Origin: Micromonospora sp. WMMD1082
GTDB taxonomy: Bacteria > Actinomycetota > Actinomycetes > Mycobacteriales > Micromonosporaceae
DNA: 64,000 nt
Direction: 5' to 3'
NCBI RefSeq assembly: GCF_029626175.1
Contig: NZ_JARUBM010000002.1
Span: 2,108,001-2,172,000 of the forward strand
The first letter of the stretch is position 1; every line of letters begins with the position of its first letter. The notes beneath the pieces are model-generated. The model was not told the DNA's origin. It did no database searches and worked only from the letters and a program-made list of their open reading frames with translations. Of the stretch, positions 42,750 to 51,235 are shown piece after piece. Position numbers and translations under genes: made by a program.

Positions 42750-43775
42750 TCAGATGGTCAGCTGCCAGTTGCTCCAGCGGTCGATCACCCGGAAGCCGAG
42801 CTGCTCGTTGATGGCGATCATGTGATCGTTGCTGTCGGCGTTGAAGGTGTCGATCACCCTGATGGCGGGCTCGTGGGCGAGCAGATGGCGCAGGTTCTCG
42901 ATCTTGGCAAGCAGGCCGAGCCGGTGCCCCCGATGCTCGGGGTCGACGATGGTGATCTGCTGGAAGGCGTGCCAGTCCGCGGCCGCACCGACGTCCAGCA
43001 GCGTCCAGGCGACCAGCCGGCCGGACGCCTCGTGGCGTACCCCGACGTGGTAGCGCCGCTTGCCGCGCGCCTCCAGCGCCCGTTCGGTGCCGCGCACCCG
43101 CTCCGCGTCGACCTGCTCCGGCTCCCAGGCCAGGTCGCCCATTGGCGCGTCGGCCAGCAGCCGCCCGTCGAGGTACGCCACGTCGGCGACGAACTCCTCC
43201 GGCGTGCTCCCGCGCCAGAACACCACCTCGTACCCGACCGCCCGATCCCGCGCCCCGGCCAGCAGCGCGTCCAGCTCCGTCTGGTCGAGGTCGGCGGTGT
43301 GCAGTCGCCGCCGCACGTCGACCAGGGCGTCGACCGCGCCGACGGTGGCGGCGAAGGCGGTGGCCGGCGACGGGCGGTCGGGTTCGCCGGGCAGGTGCGC
43401 CGCGCTCATCGCGCTCACCCGCTTGCGGCCCTGCCCGCGCAGCACGCCCAGCCCGTGTGCGAACAGCGCCCGGCCCACACCCCGGCGGCGGTACGCCGGA
43501 TGCACGATCAGCTCGGCGGAGGCGTTCTCGGTGTTGTCCAGCTGCGGCAGGTCGAGCAGTAGGTAGCCGGCGGGTGCTCCGTCGATCCGGGCCAGCAGGG
43601 CGACCGACTCGGCGCCCGGCATCGGCTGGTGGAAGATCGCCATGAACCGCTGCCGGCAGAACGGCGGCTGGTCGGGCAGGTCGGCGGCCACGTAGTCCGC
43701 GCCGACCTGGTACGCCTGCTCGATGGCCGGCTGGTCGGCCGCCCCGAACGGGGTGATGGTGATGGTGATGCTCAT
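42750..43775 (-). CDS. Tandem GNAT N-acetyltransferase
   Basis: A 341-residue two-domain GNAT protein from ATG 43775. The first domain (about 1-165) has ELIVHPAYRRRGVGRALFAHG; the second (about 190-341) has TIVDPEHRGHRLGLLAKIENLRHL with FNADSNDHMIAINEQLGFRVI, the pattern of the MSMEG-like/tetratricopeptide-free double GNAT group of actinobacteria. It lies 243 bases downstream of thrC with a hairpin between. Substrate unknown. Confidence 0.86.
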   Translation of the reverse strand: MSITITITPFGAADQPAIEQAYQVGADYVAADLPDQPPFCRQRFMAIFHQPMPGAESVALLARIDGAPAGYLLLDLPQLDNTENASAELIVHPAYRRRGVGRALFAHGLGVLRGQGRKRVSAMSAAHLPGEPDRPSPATAFAATVGAVDALVDVRRRLHTADLDQTELDALLAGARDRAVGYEVVFWRGSTPEEFVADVAYLDGRLLADAPMGDLAWEPEQVDAERVRGTERALEARGKRRYHVGVRHEASGRLVAWTLLDVGAAADWHAFQQITIVDPEHRGHRLGLLAKIENLRHLLAHEPAIRVIDTFNADSNDHMIAINEQLGFRVIDRWSNWQLTI

Positions 43776-43800
43776 GACGGCAGCGTGCGGGAGAGACAGA

Positions 43801-43834
43801 CGAGCGGGCCAGCGATTTTCCGCTGGCCCGCTCG
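43801..43834 (-). terminator. Hairpin between thrC and the GNAT gene
   Basis: CGAGCGGGCCAGCG (43801-43814) and its complement (43821-43834), perfect over 14 bp with a 6-base loop. It lies 26-59 bases upstream of ATG 43775 and likely terminates thrC transcripts; an attenuator role for the GNAT gene cannot be excluded. Confidence 0.65.
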
Positions 43835-44017
43835 GACGTTGGTCGGGAGGGACGATCGCACAACGCCTCCGGCGCTGGGTCGTAAAGACTCAAAGTCTAC
43901 GGCGAAACGCCCTCCCGCACGGAGCATCTTGCGCCGTCCGGTTCCGGCCGTCAAGTCCCTGGCGGCGTGTTTTGCTCACTCCCCGCGAAAAGCCGCTCAC
44001 TCTGCCCGCCGTCGCGG

Positions 44018-45304
44018 TCAGCTCAGCAGGCCGGCGTCCCGGGCGGCCCGCAGCGACGGCTTGATCCGGTGGGTGGGCCCCACCTCGCCGGCGACCGCGT
44101 CGAGCGTCTTGAGCCCCTCGCCGGTGTTGAAGACCACCGTCTCGGCGGTCGGGTCGAGCTTGCCGGACTCGACCAGCTTGCGCAGCACCGCCACGGTCAC
44201 CCCGCCGGCCGTCTCCGCGAAGACCCCGGTCGTACGCGCCAGCAGCCGCACCCCGGCGCGGATCTCGTCGTCGTCGGCGTACTCCATCCAGCCGCCGGTG
44301 CGACGCACCGCTTCCAGGGCGTACAGGCCGGCCGCCGGGTCGCCGATGTTGAGCGACTTCGCGATGCCGGTCGGCTTGACCGGGTTGATGGTGTCGCTGC
44401 CGGCGTGCAGGGCGGTGGCGATCGGGTTGCAGCCGGCCGACTGCGCACCGAAGACCTTCCAGCCGGCGGCCGGCGCCTCGACCAGGCCGACCTCGACCAG
44501 CTCGCTGAACGCCTTGTCAATCTTGGTGAGCAGCTCGCCGGAGGCCATCGGGATGACCACCTGGGCGGGAATCCGCCAGCCGAGCTGCTCGGCGACCTCG
44601 TAGCCGAGCGTCTTCGAGCCCTCCGCGTAGTACGGCCGGACGTTGACGTTGACGAACGCCGTGTCCTCGAACTCGTCGGTCTCCACCAGCTCACCGCAGA
44701 GCCGGTTCACGTCGTCGTACGAGCCGTCGATGGCGACCAGATCGCCGCCGTAGACGGCGGTGGTGACGACCTTGCCCTGCTCCAGGTCGCTCGGGATGAA
44801 GACCACCGACGGCACACCCACCCGGGCCGCGTGCGCGGCGACCGAGTTGGCCAGGTTTCCGGTGGAGGCGCAGGCGAATCGGGAGAAGCCCAGCGCCCGG
44901 GCCGCGGTCAGCGCCACCGACACCACCCGGTCCTTGAACGAGTGGGTGGGGTTGGCGCTGTCGTCCTTGACCCACAGCGGACCGGTGATGCCCAACTCGG
45001 CGGCGAGCCGGCCGGCGGTCACCAACGGGGTGCGGCCGGGATCCAGGGTGACCCGGCTCGCCGGGTCCTGGCCGGCGGGCAGCAGGGCCGCGTACCGCCA
45101 GAGGTTGTCCGGGCCGGCCTCGATCTGCTCGCGGGTGACCCGGGCGAGCGCGGCCGGGTCGTAGTCGACCTCCAGCGGACCGAAACACTCGTAACAGGCA
45201 TGCTGCGCGGCGAGCGGGTAGCGGGCCGAACAGGCGCGACAGACCAGGGCGCGGGCGGGGCTGGTGGTGGTGTCGATGCCGGACGGGGCGAGCGTCGACG
45301 TCAT
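44018..45304 (-). CDS. thrC: Threonine synthase
   Basis: A 428-residue PLP enzyme that converts O-phospho-L-homoserine to threonine and phosphate. A small N-terminal zinc-ribbon is visible (Cys22, Cys25, Cys37, Cys40: CRAC and CYEC). The PLP Lys is Lys124 in NPTHSFKDR. Other landmarks are ASTGNLANSVAAHAARVG, VVIPMASGELLTKIDKA and the C-terminal FNTGEGLKTLDAV. ATG 45304 is preceded by AGAGGA at an 8-base spacing. Upstream is a SAM-I riboswitch, so SAM levels should set threonine synthase translation at the branch where phosphohomoserine is shared with methionine synthesis. Confidence 0.96.
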   Translation of the reverse strand: MTSTLAPSGIDTTTSPARALVCRACSARYPLAAQHACYECFGPLEVDYDPAALARVTREQIEAGPDNLWRYAALLPAGQDPASRVTLDPGRTPLVTAGRLAAELGITGPLWVKDDSANPTHSFKDRVVSVALTAARALGFSRFACASTGNLANSVAAHAARVGVPSVVFIPSDLEQGKVVTTAVYGGDLVAIDGSYDDVNRLCGELVETDEFEDTAFVNVNVRPYYAEGSKTLGYEVAEQLGWRIPAQVVIPMASGELLTKIDKAFSELVEVGLVEAPAAGWKVFGAQSAGCNPIATALHAGSDTINPVKPTGIAKSLNIGDPAAGLYALEAVRRTGGWMEYADDDEIRAGVRLLARTTGVFAETAGGVTVAVLRKLVESGKLDPTAETVVFNTGEGLKTLDAVAGEVGPTHRIKPSLRAARDAGLLS

Positions 45305-45312
45305 GTCGAGGG

Positions 45313-45449
45313 TCCTCTCATCTTTCCCCGCATCGCACCCTGCGGCGGGGACGGAATTGGCACCTGCCCCGCCGGACGCTCAACGATGAGCGTGCGGGGT
45401 GGTTGCCGGGGCGTCGTCGGGCCGTATCCCTCAGCCCCTCTGGATGAGG
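45313..45449 (-). promoter_or_regulatory. SAM-I (S-box) riboswitch upstream of thrC
   Basis: On the minus strand the S-box core is nearly complete: CTCATC (P1 5' strand), then AGAGGGGCTGAGGGA, GGCCCGACGACGCCCCGGCA (P2 and kink-turn area), a P3 hairpin with GACGCTCA-type stem, GGTGCCAATTCC, a P4 GTCCCCGC/GCGGGGA stem, and GATGAG (P1 3' strand). P1 closes 45443-45448 with 45317-45322. The thrC ribosome binding site AGAGGA (45313-45318) overlaps the P1 3' strand, so SAM binding should block translation directly; no separate terminator was seen. Confidence 0.93.
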
Positions 45450-45467
45450 TATGCAGTTGTGTCGCCG

Positions 45468-45473
45468 AGTCTA
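45468..45473 (-). promoter_or_regulatory. -10 element TAGACT for the SAM riboswitch-thrC transcript
   Basis: TAGACT on the minus strand, 19 bases upstream of the riboswitch P1 helix. Confidence 0.45.
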
Positions 45474-45554
45474 GGCAATCCGGCCGCGCCCGTCTCCCGT
45501 CGATCTCAGCCTGTGAGCGATTCCTCAGGTGTCACGCGCGACTCCGCCACGCGG

Positions 45555-45590
45555 CGATGCCACACAGACGACGCTGTCTGTGTGGCATCG
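45555..45590 (-). terminator. Strong hairpin terminator after the DoxX gene
   Basis: CGATGCCACACAGAC (45555-45569) and its complement (45576-45590), a perfect 15-bp stem with a 6-base loop, 36 bases after the DoxX stop codon. It insulates the thrC riboswitch promoter. Confidence 0.75.
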
Positions 45591-45625
45591 AGTCCCTCGG
45601 ATCGCTACGTCCAGGGGCGCTGCCG

Positions 45626-46075
45626 TCAGGCCGGCACCGACCGGGGTGCGGGCGCGTCGAGTGGCACCGCCTCCTCGCCGCGCCGCCGCAGCAGGGTGTC
45701 CAGCGCCCAGGTCCCCGGGCCGAGGACCGCGACCAGGAGAAACGACCAGCAGAACAGCACGGACAGCTCGCCGCGGTTGAGCAGCGGCAGCAGCGCCTCG
45801 GGCTGGTGGACCACGAAGTACGCGTAGGCCATCGAGCCCGATGCCAGCAGCGCGGCCGGCCGGGTGAAGAGACCGACGAGCACCAGGGCGCCGCACACCA
45901 GCTGGATCGCCGCGGCGTACCAGCCCGGCCACTGGCCGAGTGGCACGGCCTCGCCGGTGCCGCGGTTGCCGCCGAAGACGCCGAACAGCGACGACATGCC
46001 GTGGATGAGGAACAACAGCCCGATCACCATGCGGAACAGGGACAGGGCCGGCCCGCCTAACCGGTCAGTGAGCAT
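45626..46075 (-). CDS. DoxX family membrane protein
   Basis: A 149-residue, four-helix membrane protein. ATG 46075 has AGGAGG at 8 bases. Typical DoxX features are the start GGPALSLFRMVIGLLFLIHGMSSLFG, a second helix with WPGWYAAAIQLVCGALVLVGLFTRPAALLA, and a C-terminal pair of helices, followed by a short polar tail. In mycobacteria DoxX works with SodA and SseA in a membrane oxidoreductase complex linked to thiol homeostasis, but most family members are uncharacterised. A LacI-family-type operator half-site pattern lies about 80 bases upstream. Confidence 0.87.
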   Translation of the reverse strand: MLTDRLGGPALSLFRMVIGLLFLIHGMSSLFGVFGGNRGTGEAVPLGQWPGWYAAAIQLVCGALVLVGLFTRPAALLASGSMAYAYFVVHQPEALLPLLNRGELSVLFCWSFLLVAVLGPGTWALDTLLRRRGEEAVPLDAPAPRSVPA

Positions 46076-46750
46076 TCCGATACCTCCTGTAAGTGGGGTG
46101 GTGGCATCAGAATGCGGAAACGCATCGATGTTTGTCGATGGTTTCTCTCTTCGTGGGAACGCTCCCATCCCATCGTACCGACTGGAACTTCCGAGGACGG
46201 GCCAGGTTCAGCCAGGCCGCCGACTTACACCCGCCATTGGGGCGACAAATGCGCCCGATGCCTCCGACAGTGTCCGAATAGTCGCGATCGGCGAACGCCC
46301 ACAAATCTGGATCGCTTCCATTCTCGGCTAATAGAGCTATTCCAGATCTACATGGTCAGGATGGTGGCGAGTCAGCACGCGGCGAAGCGGCTCCGGATGG
46401 GTGTTCACCGGCCAGTCGACGTCACGGCCGGGGCGACCGCGTCACCATTCTGTGCGCGAATACCCGACCCTCGGCGGCACGTCGGCTTAGACCATTCGGT
46501 GGACGGCGCCCGCCCGCTGAAGCCCTCACAACCGTGTCACGGGCGTCGGTCGATTCGGCCGGCCCCGGCGCCGCCGATCGAACAAATCGGCGCAGTGACG
46601 TGATCTCACCAGGGGTTGACGGTAGGTATCGGTATTCGGAATGGGTTGGGATGGCGGGCGGCGCGGAGTCCAAGCGGCGGCTCACGGCGGCCGCGAGCCG
46701 GGAACAGGCCCGGGGCGGTCGCCGGGCCCCGGCGGTGCGACGATGACCCG
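46076..46750. other. Intergenic region (675 bp)
   Basis: No supported gene. It is visibly more AT-rich than its surroundings between about 46100 and 46350. It holds the CebR-like palindrome at 46154-46167 and a 7-bp inverted repeat ATCTGGA / TCCAGAT (46305-46311 and 46341-46347). Short open frames exist but have neither a ribosome binding site nor coding-like composition. Confidence 0.6.
46154..46167. promoter_or_regulatory. CebR/CelR-like LacI-family operator
   Basis: TGGGAACGCTCCCA differs at one position from TGGGAGCGCTCCCA, the operator of cellobiose-responsive LacI regulators in actinomycetes. It lies 79-92 bases upstream of the DoxX start codon. No sugar gene is near, so the regulated gene is uncertain. 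Confidence 0.45.
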
Positions 46751-47440
46751 ATGCCAGCGACAACGGCCCGCAGCCGCACCACTGGTGGCCGACGGTCTGC
46801 CGCGGCACCGGTCCTGCTCGCCGCGACACTCGCCCTGCTCGGCGGCTGCGCGCCGGTTGGCGACGTGGCGAGCGCCCCGCCCGGCACACCCGCCGCCAGA
46901 CCGCCGGGCGATGACGGCCCGTCCGCCGGCAACGGTCCGACGTCCGCCTGCCCCGATTCCGGCGTACGGATCAGCTCCCCCGGCGTCAGCGCCGCCATGG
47001 GGCTGCGGGCGATGGGTCTGGAACTGGTCAACTGCGGCGACCGGCCCTACCGGCTGAACGGGTATCCGGCGCCGCAGCTGCGGGACGCCGGCGGGAACGT
47101 CATCGGGGTCCGGGTGATCCACGGGGCGAAGGGCATCACCTCCGGCTTCGACGATCCGCCCCGGCCGCTGCTCCTGGCTCCCGGCGAGGCGGCCGGCGCC
47201 GCCCTGCTCTGGCGCAACCTGGTCACCGACCCGACCGTCGTGGCGACCAACGCCGAGCACCTGGCGGTCGCCCCGCTGCCGGGCCAACCCGTACAGGAGG
47301 TGGCCATGGAGGGCGGGATCGACCTGGGCAACACCGACCGGCTCGGGGTCAGCGCCTGGCAGAAGCGCGAGCCGAGCACGCCCACGCCGACCCCCGCAGC
47401 GCCGACCCCGCCGCCCACCACACCGGTCCCCCTGCTCTGA
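46751..47440 (+). CDS. DUF4232-type lipoprotein
   Basis: A 229-residue exported protein from ATG 46751. A twin-charged N-region (ARSRTTGGRRS) and hydrophobic stretch lead to lipobox LLGGC (Cys about 33). After a Pro/Gly-rich linker comes the DUF4232 beta-sandwich (about 65-200), containing AMGLRAMGLELVNCGDRPYRLNGYP and two Cys that may pair. The C-terminus is a Thr/Pro-rich tail (TPTPTPAAPTPPPTTP) that may span the cell wall. No Shine-Dalgarno sequence is evident. Function unknown; convergent with the ABC permease gene. Confidence 0.82.
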   Translation: MPATTARSRTTGGRRSAAAPVLLAATLALLGGCAPVGDVASAPPGTPAARPPGDDGPSAGNGPTSACPDSGVRISSPGVSAAMGLRAMGLELVNCGDRPYRLNGYPAPQLRDAGGNVIGVRVIHGAKGITSGFDDPPRPLLLAPGEAAGAALLWRNLVTDPTVVATNAEHLAVAPLPGQPVQEVAMEGGIDLGNTDRLGVSAWQKREPSTPTPTPAAPTPPPTTPVPLL

Positions 47441-47455
47441 CCGGGGGCGATGCTC

Positions 47456-48355
47456 TCAGCTGGTGATGTCCTTGCGGGTGAAGCGCCAGAAGGCCAGCCC
47501 CCAGAATCCGGTCGCGTAGCAGATCGCGGAGACCGCGCCCCGGACGATGTCGTCGGTCTGCACCGGCGTGGAGAGCAGCCCCAGCCAGGCGGTGCTGTAG
47601 TGGGTCGGCAGGAACGACCGGATCGCGCCGAGGGCGGTGATCTGGTCCAGGATGCTGGAGAGGATCCACAGCAGCACCGCACCGCCCACCGCGCCGAGGG
47701 CGGCGTCCGTGATCACCGAGAGCAGGAACGCCAGCCCGGCGACCACCAGCAGGACGACCGCCAGGTAGCCGAGCACCGCGAGCAGGCGCAGCAGCCCCTC
47801 GCCCGGCTCCAGCTGCGCGGCGACCGTGCTGCGCAGCGGCGACCACCCGTAGCGGAGGGTGCCGATGGCCAGGGCCGTGCCGGCGAGCAACACCAGGGCC
47901 AGTCCCGAGTACGCGAGCGCCACCAGCAGTTTCACCGTGAGCAGCCGGGCCCGGGGCACCGGGATCGCCAGCAGGTAGCGCAGGCTGCCCCAGCTCGCCT
48001 CGCTGGCCACCGTGTCGCCGCAGAAGAGCGCCACCACCACGACCAGCAGGAACGAGGCCGAGACGAAGATGGTGAAGAGGGTGAAGTTCAGCCCGCCGGA
48101 GGTGGCGAACGACACGAGGCTGCCGAACTCGCCCCGCCCGTTGTCGTCGTCGCCGGAGTCGAACTGGAAGGCGATCAGGATGATCAGCGGCAGCAGCACC
48201 ATGAAGCCGAGCGCCAGCTGGGTACGCCGTCGTGACGCCTGCCGCCGGAACTCCGCGCCGAACGGCAGCGTCCGCGCGGGCCGGTAGCCGGCGGCGGCCC
48301 CCGAGGCTGCCACGCCGGCCGCGTCCCGCGTCGGTTCGACAGTCGATCCCGCCAT
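47456..48355 (-). CDS. ABC-2 type transporter permease
   Basis: A 299-residue membrane protein. ATG 48355 shares a base with the stop codon of the upstream fusion gene (TGATG), so translation is coupled; GTG 48358 is an alternative. Six hydrophobic segments are visible, including QLALGFMVLLPLIILIAFQF, FTLFTIFVSASFLLVVVVALFCGDTVASE (carrying the ABC-2 SWGSLRYLLAIPVPR motif after it), and LVLLAGTALAIGTLRYGW. It forms the membrane channel for the ATPase half encoded in the fusion gene and most likely exports a compound; the substrate is unknown. Confidence 0.87.
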   Translation of the reverse strand: MAGSTVEPTRDAAGVAASGAAAGYRPARTLPFGAEFRRQASRRRTQLALGFMVLLPLIILIAFQFDSGDDDNGRGEFGSLVSFATSGGLNFTLFTIFVSASFLLVVVVALFCGDTVASEASWGSLRYLLAIPVPRARLLTVKLLVALAYSGLALVLLAGTALAIGTLRYGWSPLRSTVAAQLEPGEGLLRLLAVLGYLAVVLLVVAGLAFLLSVITDAALGAVGGAVLLWILSSILDQITALGAIRSFLPTHYSTAWLGLLSTPVQTDDIVRGAVSAICYATGFWGLAFWRFTRKDITS

Positions 48356-51222
48356 CACCGGTCCCCGCTTCCCCGAGAGTTCTCGCCCACCAGGGCGAGG
48401 AAGGCGTCCTCCAGGCGGCGCCGGGGCACCACCCGATCCACTCCGATCCCGGCCCGCACCAACTCGGCCACCACCTCGCTGCGGGCGGTGCCGTCGGTGT
48501 CGACCACGAGCTGCCCGTCGGCGTCGTCGAGCACCCGTACGCCGTCGAGGCCGTCCAGCACGCCCCGGGCCGCCGTCGGGTCGCTCACCTCGAACAGCAC
48601 GCTGGGTGAGTCGCCGACGATCTCCTCGACCGGCCCGGCGGCCACGATCCGGCCCTTGTTCACCACCACGGCGTGGGTGCAGGTCTGCTCCACCTCGGCG
48701 AGCAGGTGGCTGGAGACCAGCACCGCCCGGCCGTCGGTGGCGTAGCGCTGGAGGACACGGCGCATCTCGGCGATCTGCGGCGGGTCCAGCCCGTCGGTCG
48801 GCTCGTCGAGCACCAGCAGCTCCGGCAGGCCGAGCATCGCCTGGGCGATGGCGAGCCGCTGTTTCATGCCGTGGCTGTACTTGCGGACCCGCCGGTGCAC
48901 CGACGAGCCCAGCCCGGCGATCTCCAGCGCCTCGTCGAAGTGGGCGTCGGCCTCCGGCCGGCCCGTCGCCCGCCAGTACGCCCGCAGGTTCTCCAGGCCG
49001 GACAGGTGCGGCAGGAATCCGGGGCCCTCGACCAGCGAGCCGATCCGCGACAGCACCGGTGAGCCCGGCACCAGGCGGTGCCCGAAGACGTAGATCTCCC
49101 CGGCCGTCGGCTGGGTCAGCCCCATCAGCACCCGCAGCGTGGTGGTCTTGCCGGCACCGTTGGGCCCGAGCAGGCCGACCACCTGGCCGGGGTGCACCTC
49201 GAAGTCGACCTCGGAGACCGCCACGAAGCCGTCGGCGTACTCCTTGCGCAGCTGCCGCACGGCCAACGGGGTGTCCGCGTACGCCGGATGCACGGAGGTG
49301 TCCTGGCGGCGGTGCCGCAGGCGTAGGACGGCGACGAGCACGACGAGCCCGACCACGATCGCGGCGAGCAGCCCGGCCAGCGCCCAGCGCCAGAGCACCG
49401 CCTCGGTCGGGATGGGGTCGCCGTCGACCGTCGGCAGGCTCACCGGCGCATCACCGACCGCCACCGTGTGCACGTTCGGCGCGATCGGGGTGGTGTACGC
49501 CTGGTCCGAGGTGGCGACGACCAACTGGAGCCGGTGCCCCGCCTCCACCCGGTGCACGATCGCCGGCAGGGTGACGGTGACCGGCTGGGCGGCGTCGATC
49601 GTCGCCGGCAGGTCGGTCAGCCGGATCGGGGCGATCAGTCCGCTGGGGAGGGTCGCGGCGCCCTCCGGGTCGACGACGTAGAGCTTGGCGAAGAGGACCG
49701 CCTCGCCGGCGGCCGAGGCGGCGCGGATCTGGACCGTCGGCGACCCGACGATGTCGACGGCCTCGGCCAGCGGCTCGGACTCGAACCGGGCGTGCTGCCC
49801 GGGGATGTCCCCGGCCACGCCGCTGAGCAGCGAACTCAACGAGCCGGCGAACGGCACCGACGAGATGGCGGCGGGGGTCCCGGCCGGCGGGTTCGCCACC
49901 CGCTGCGCCGGCCCTTCCAGCCTCACCTCGTGCCGGGACTGCCCGCCCAGGCCGGGATAGTCCGCCGTGCGGTAGCCGGTGGCCACCAGCCCGCGGTCCA
50001 TCGCGTCGAAGCCGGCGATCCGGGAGAAGGTGAAGGTGCCGCCGGGCGCGTCCCCGGTGCCCGCGACGTAGTGGTCGAGCCACTGCGCGGTCAGGAACTT
50101 CACCCGGTCGGAGTCGGTACGCGGCCCCGCGCCGCCGTCGTGCCCGCCGGTGAACCAGGCGACCCGCACGGGGGTGCCACCCGCGGCGATGCCCCGGGCG
50201 TTGGCGTCGGCCTCGCCGAGCGGGAAGAGGGTGTCCGCCGCGCCCTGCACCAGCAGGGTGGGTGCCGTGATCCGGTCCAGCACTCCGGCCGGGCTGGAGC
50301 GGCGCAGCAGATCCACGGCGGCCTGGTCGGCCCGGCCGGTGGCGGCGATGCGCAGGTAGGCCAGGCAGACCTCGGCGGCGAACCGGCCGCAGGCGGGATC
50401 GGCGCCCGCGCCGCCGGTCGGCGCGCCCGGTGCGGTTCCCGGCCCCTGCCCCGGTGCCGGGCTGGGCGGGCCGGGGGCGGGCGCGCCCTCGAATGCCTCG
50501 TCCGTGCTGCCGGAGATTCCGGCCGGGCCGGAGCCGACGCTGCCTCCCCCGCCGAAGAAGATGCCGGCCCAGCCCGACTTGAACACTCCCTCGGTCGGCT
50601 CGCCTCCGGCGCTCTCCGGTAGGAAGGCGCGGGACAGGTCGTTCCAAGTGATCATGGGGACGATCGCGTCCACCCGTTGGTCCTGGGCGGCGAGCAGGAG
50701 CGCCAGGGCACCGCCGTAGGAGCCGCCGACCACCCCCACCCGGGGATCACCGGCGGCGTCGGTGCGGATCTCCGGGCGCTCGGCCAGCCAGTCGAGCAGC
50801 CGCTGGGCGTCGCGTACCTCGTGGTCGGGGCTGTCCAGGTGGATCTGGCCGCCGCTGCGGCCGAAGCCCCGAGCGGTCCAGGTCAGCACGGCGTATCCCC
50901 GGTCGGCCAGTTCCTCGGCATCGGTGCGGACCGAGTTCTTGGTGCCGCCGAAGCCATGGGCGAGCAGCACCGCCGGCACCTTCCGGCCGGCGGCGGTGTC
51001 ACGCGGGAGGTACAGGGTGGTGTCCAGATCGACCGGCTCGTCACCGCCCGGTCCAGACCGGACGGTGAGCATCGCGGACTCGGTGCGGAAGCCCGGCCGG
51101 TCCGGCCAGACCGCCCAGACCACGGCCGCCGCCAGCAGGGCGACGGCCACCGCGGCGGCGAACGCCCGGCGGCCGGTGGGCAGGGCACGTCGGATCCGTG
51201 CGGCCGGGAACGGCGATCTCAT
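48355..51222 (-). CDS. S15/alpha-beta hydrolase fused to an ABC transporter ATPase
   Basis: A 955-residue fusion from ATG 51222. An N-terminal membrane anchor (about 18-40) exposes an S15/CocE-type alpha-beta hydrolase (about 45-380): VLLAHGFGG oxyanion region, nucleophile Ser168 in VVGGSYGGAL, Asp in VQGAADTLFP and His in FTGGHDGG. An X-Pro-dipeptidase-like C-terminal beta-domain follows (about 420-600). A second transmembrane helix (about 612-635) then returns the chain to the cytoplasm, where a complete ABC ATPase lies (about 645-955): GPNGAGKTTTL (Walker A), YSHGMKQRL (signature), LLVLDEPTDGLDP (Walker B). The permease gene follows, coupled. The topology puts hydrolase outside and ATPase inside. 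Confidence 0.88.
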   Translation of the reverse strand: MRSPFPAARIRRALPTGRRAFAAAVAVALLAAAVVWAVWPDRPGFRTESAMLTVRSGPGGDEPVDLDTTLYLPRDTAAGRKVPAVLLAHGFGGTKNSVRTDAEELADRGYAVLTWTARGFGRSGGQIHLDSPDHEVRDAQRLLDWLAERPEIRTDAAGDPRVGVVGGSYGGALALLLAAQDQRVDAIVPMITWNDLSRAFLPESAGGEPTEGVFKSGWAGIFFGGGGSVGSGPAGISGSTDEAFEGAPAPGPPSPAPGQGPGTAPGAPTGGAGADPACGRFAAEVCLAYLRIAATGRADQAAVDLLRRSSPAGVLDRITAPTLLVQGAADTLFPLGEADANARGIAAGGTPVRVAWFTGGHDGGAGPRTDSDRVKFLTAQWLDHYVAGTGDAPGGTFTFSRIAGFDAMDRGLVATGYRTADYPGLGGQSRHEVRLEGPAQRVANPPAGTPAAISSVPFAGSLSSLLSGVAGDIPGQHARFESEPLAEAVDIVGSPTVQIRAASAAGEAVLFAKLYVVDPEGAATLPSGLIAPIRLTDLPATIDAAQPVTVTLPAIVHRVEAGHRLQLVVATSDQAYTTPIAPNVHTVAVGDAPVSLPTVDGDPIPTEAVLWRWALAGLLAAIVVGLVVLVAVLRLRHRRQDTSVHPAYADTPLAVRQLRKEYADGFVAVSEVDFEVHPGQVVGLLGPNGAGKTTTLRVLMGLTQPTAGEIYVFGHRLVPGSPVLSRIGSLVEGPGFLPHLSGLENLRAYWRATGRPEADAHFDEALEIAGLGSSVHRRVRKYSHGMKQRLAIAQAMLGLPELLVLDEPTDGLDPPQIAEMRRVLQRYATDGRAVLVSSHLLAEVEQTCTHAVVVNKGRIVAAGPVEEIVGDSPSVLFEVSDPTAARGVLDGLDGVRVLDDADGQLVVDTDGTARSEVVAELVRAGIGVDRVVPRRRLEDAFLALVGENSRGSGDR

Positions 51223-51229
51223 GCGGCAC

Positions 51230-51235
51230 ACGGTA
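51230..51235 (-). promoter_or_regulatory. -10 element TACCGT of the leaderless hydrolase-ABC operon
   Basis: TACCGT on the minus strand, 7 bases before ATG 51222. Confidence 0.5.

Noticed and set aside
43801..43834. Riboswitch or attenuator for the GNAT gene
   Set aside because: A simple perfect hairpin with no conserved aptamer pattern; it is better explained as the thrC terminator.
46112..46603. 163-codon frame in the 46.1-46.7 kb intergenic region
   Set aside because: No ribosome binding site, no hydrophobic or domain pattern and no coding-like third-position bias by eye.
46616..46644. TTGACG as a -35 for the DUF4232 lipoprotein gene
   Set aside because: No TANNNT or similar hexamer at the required distance.
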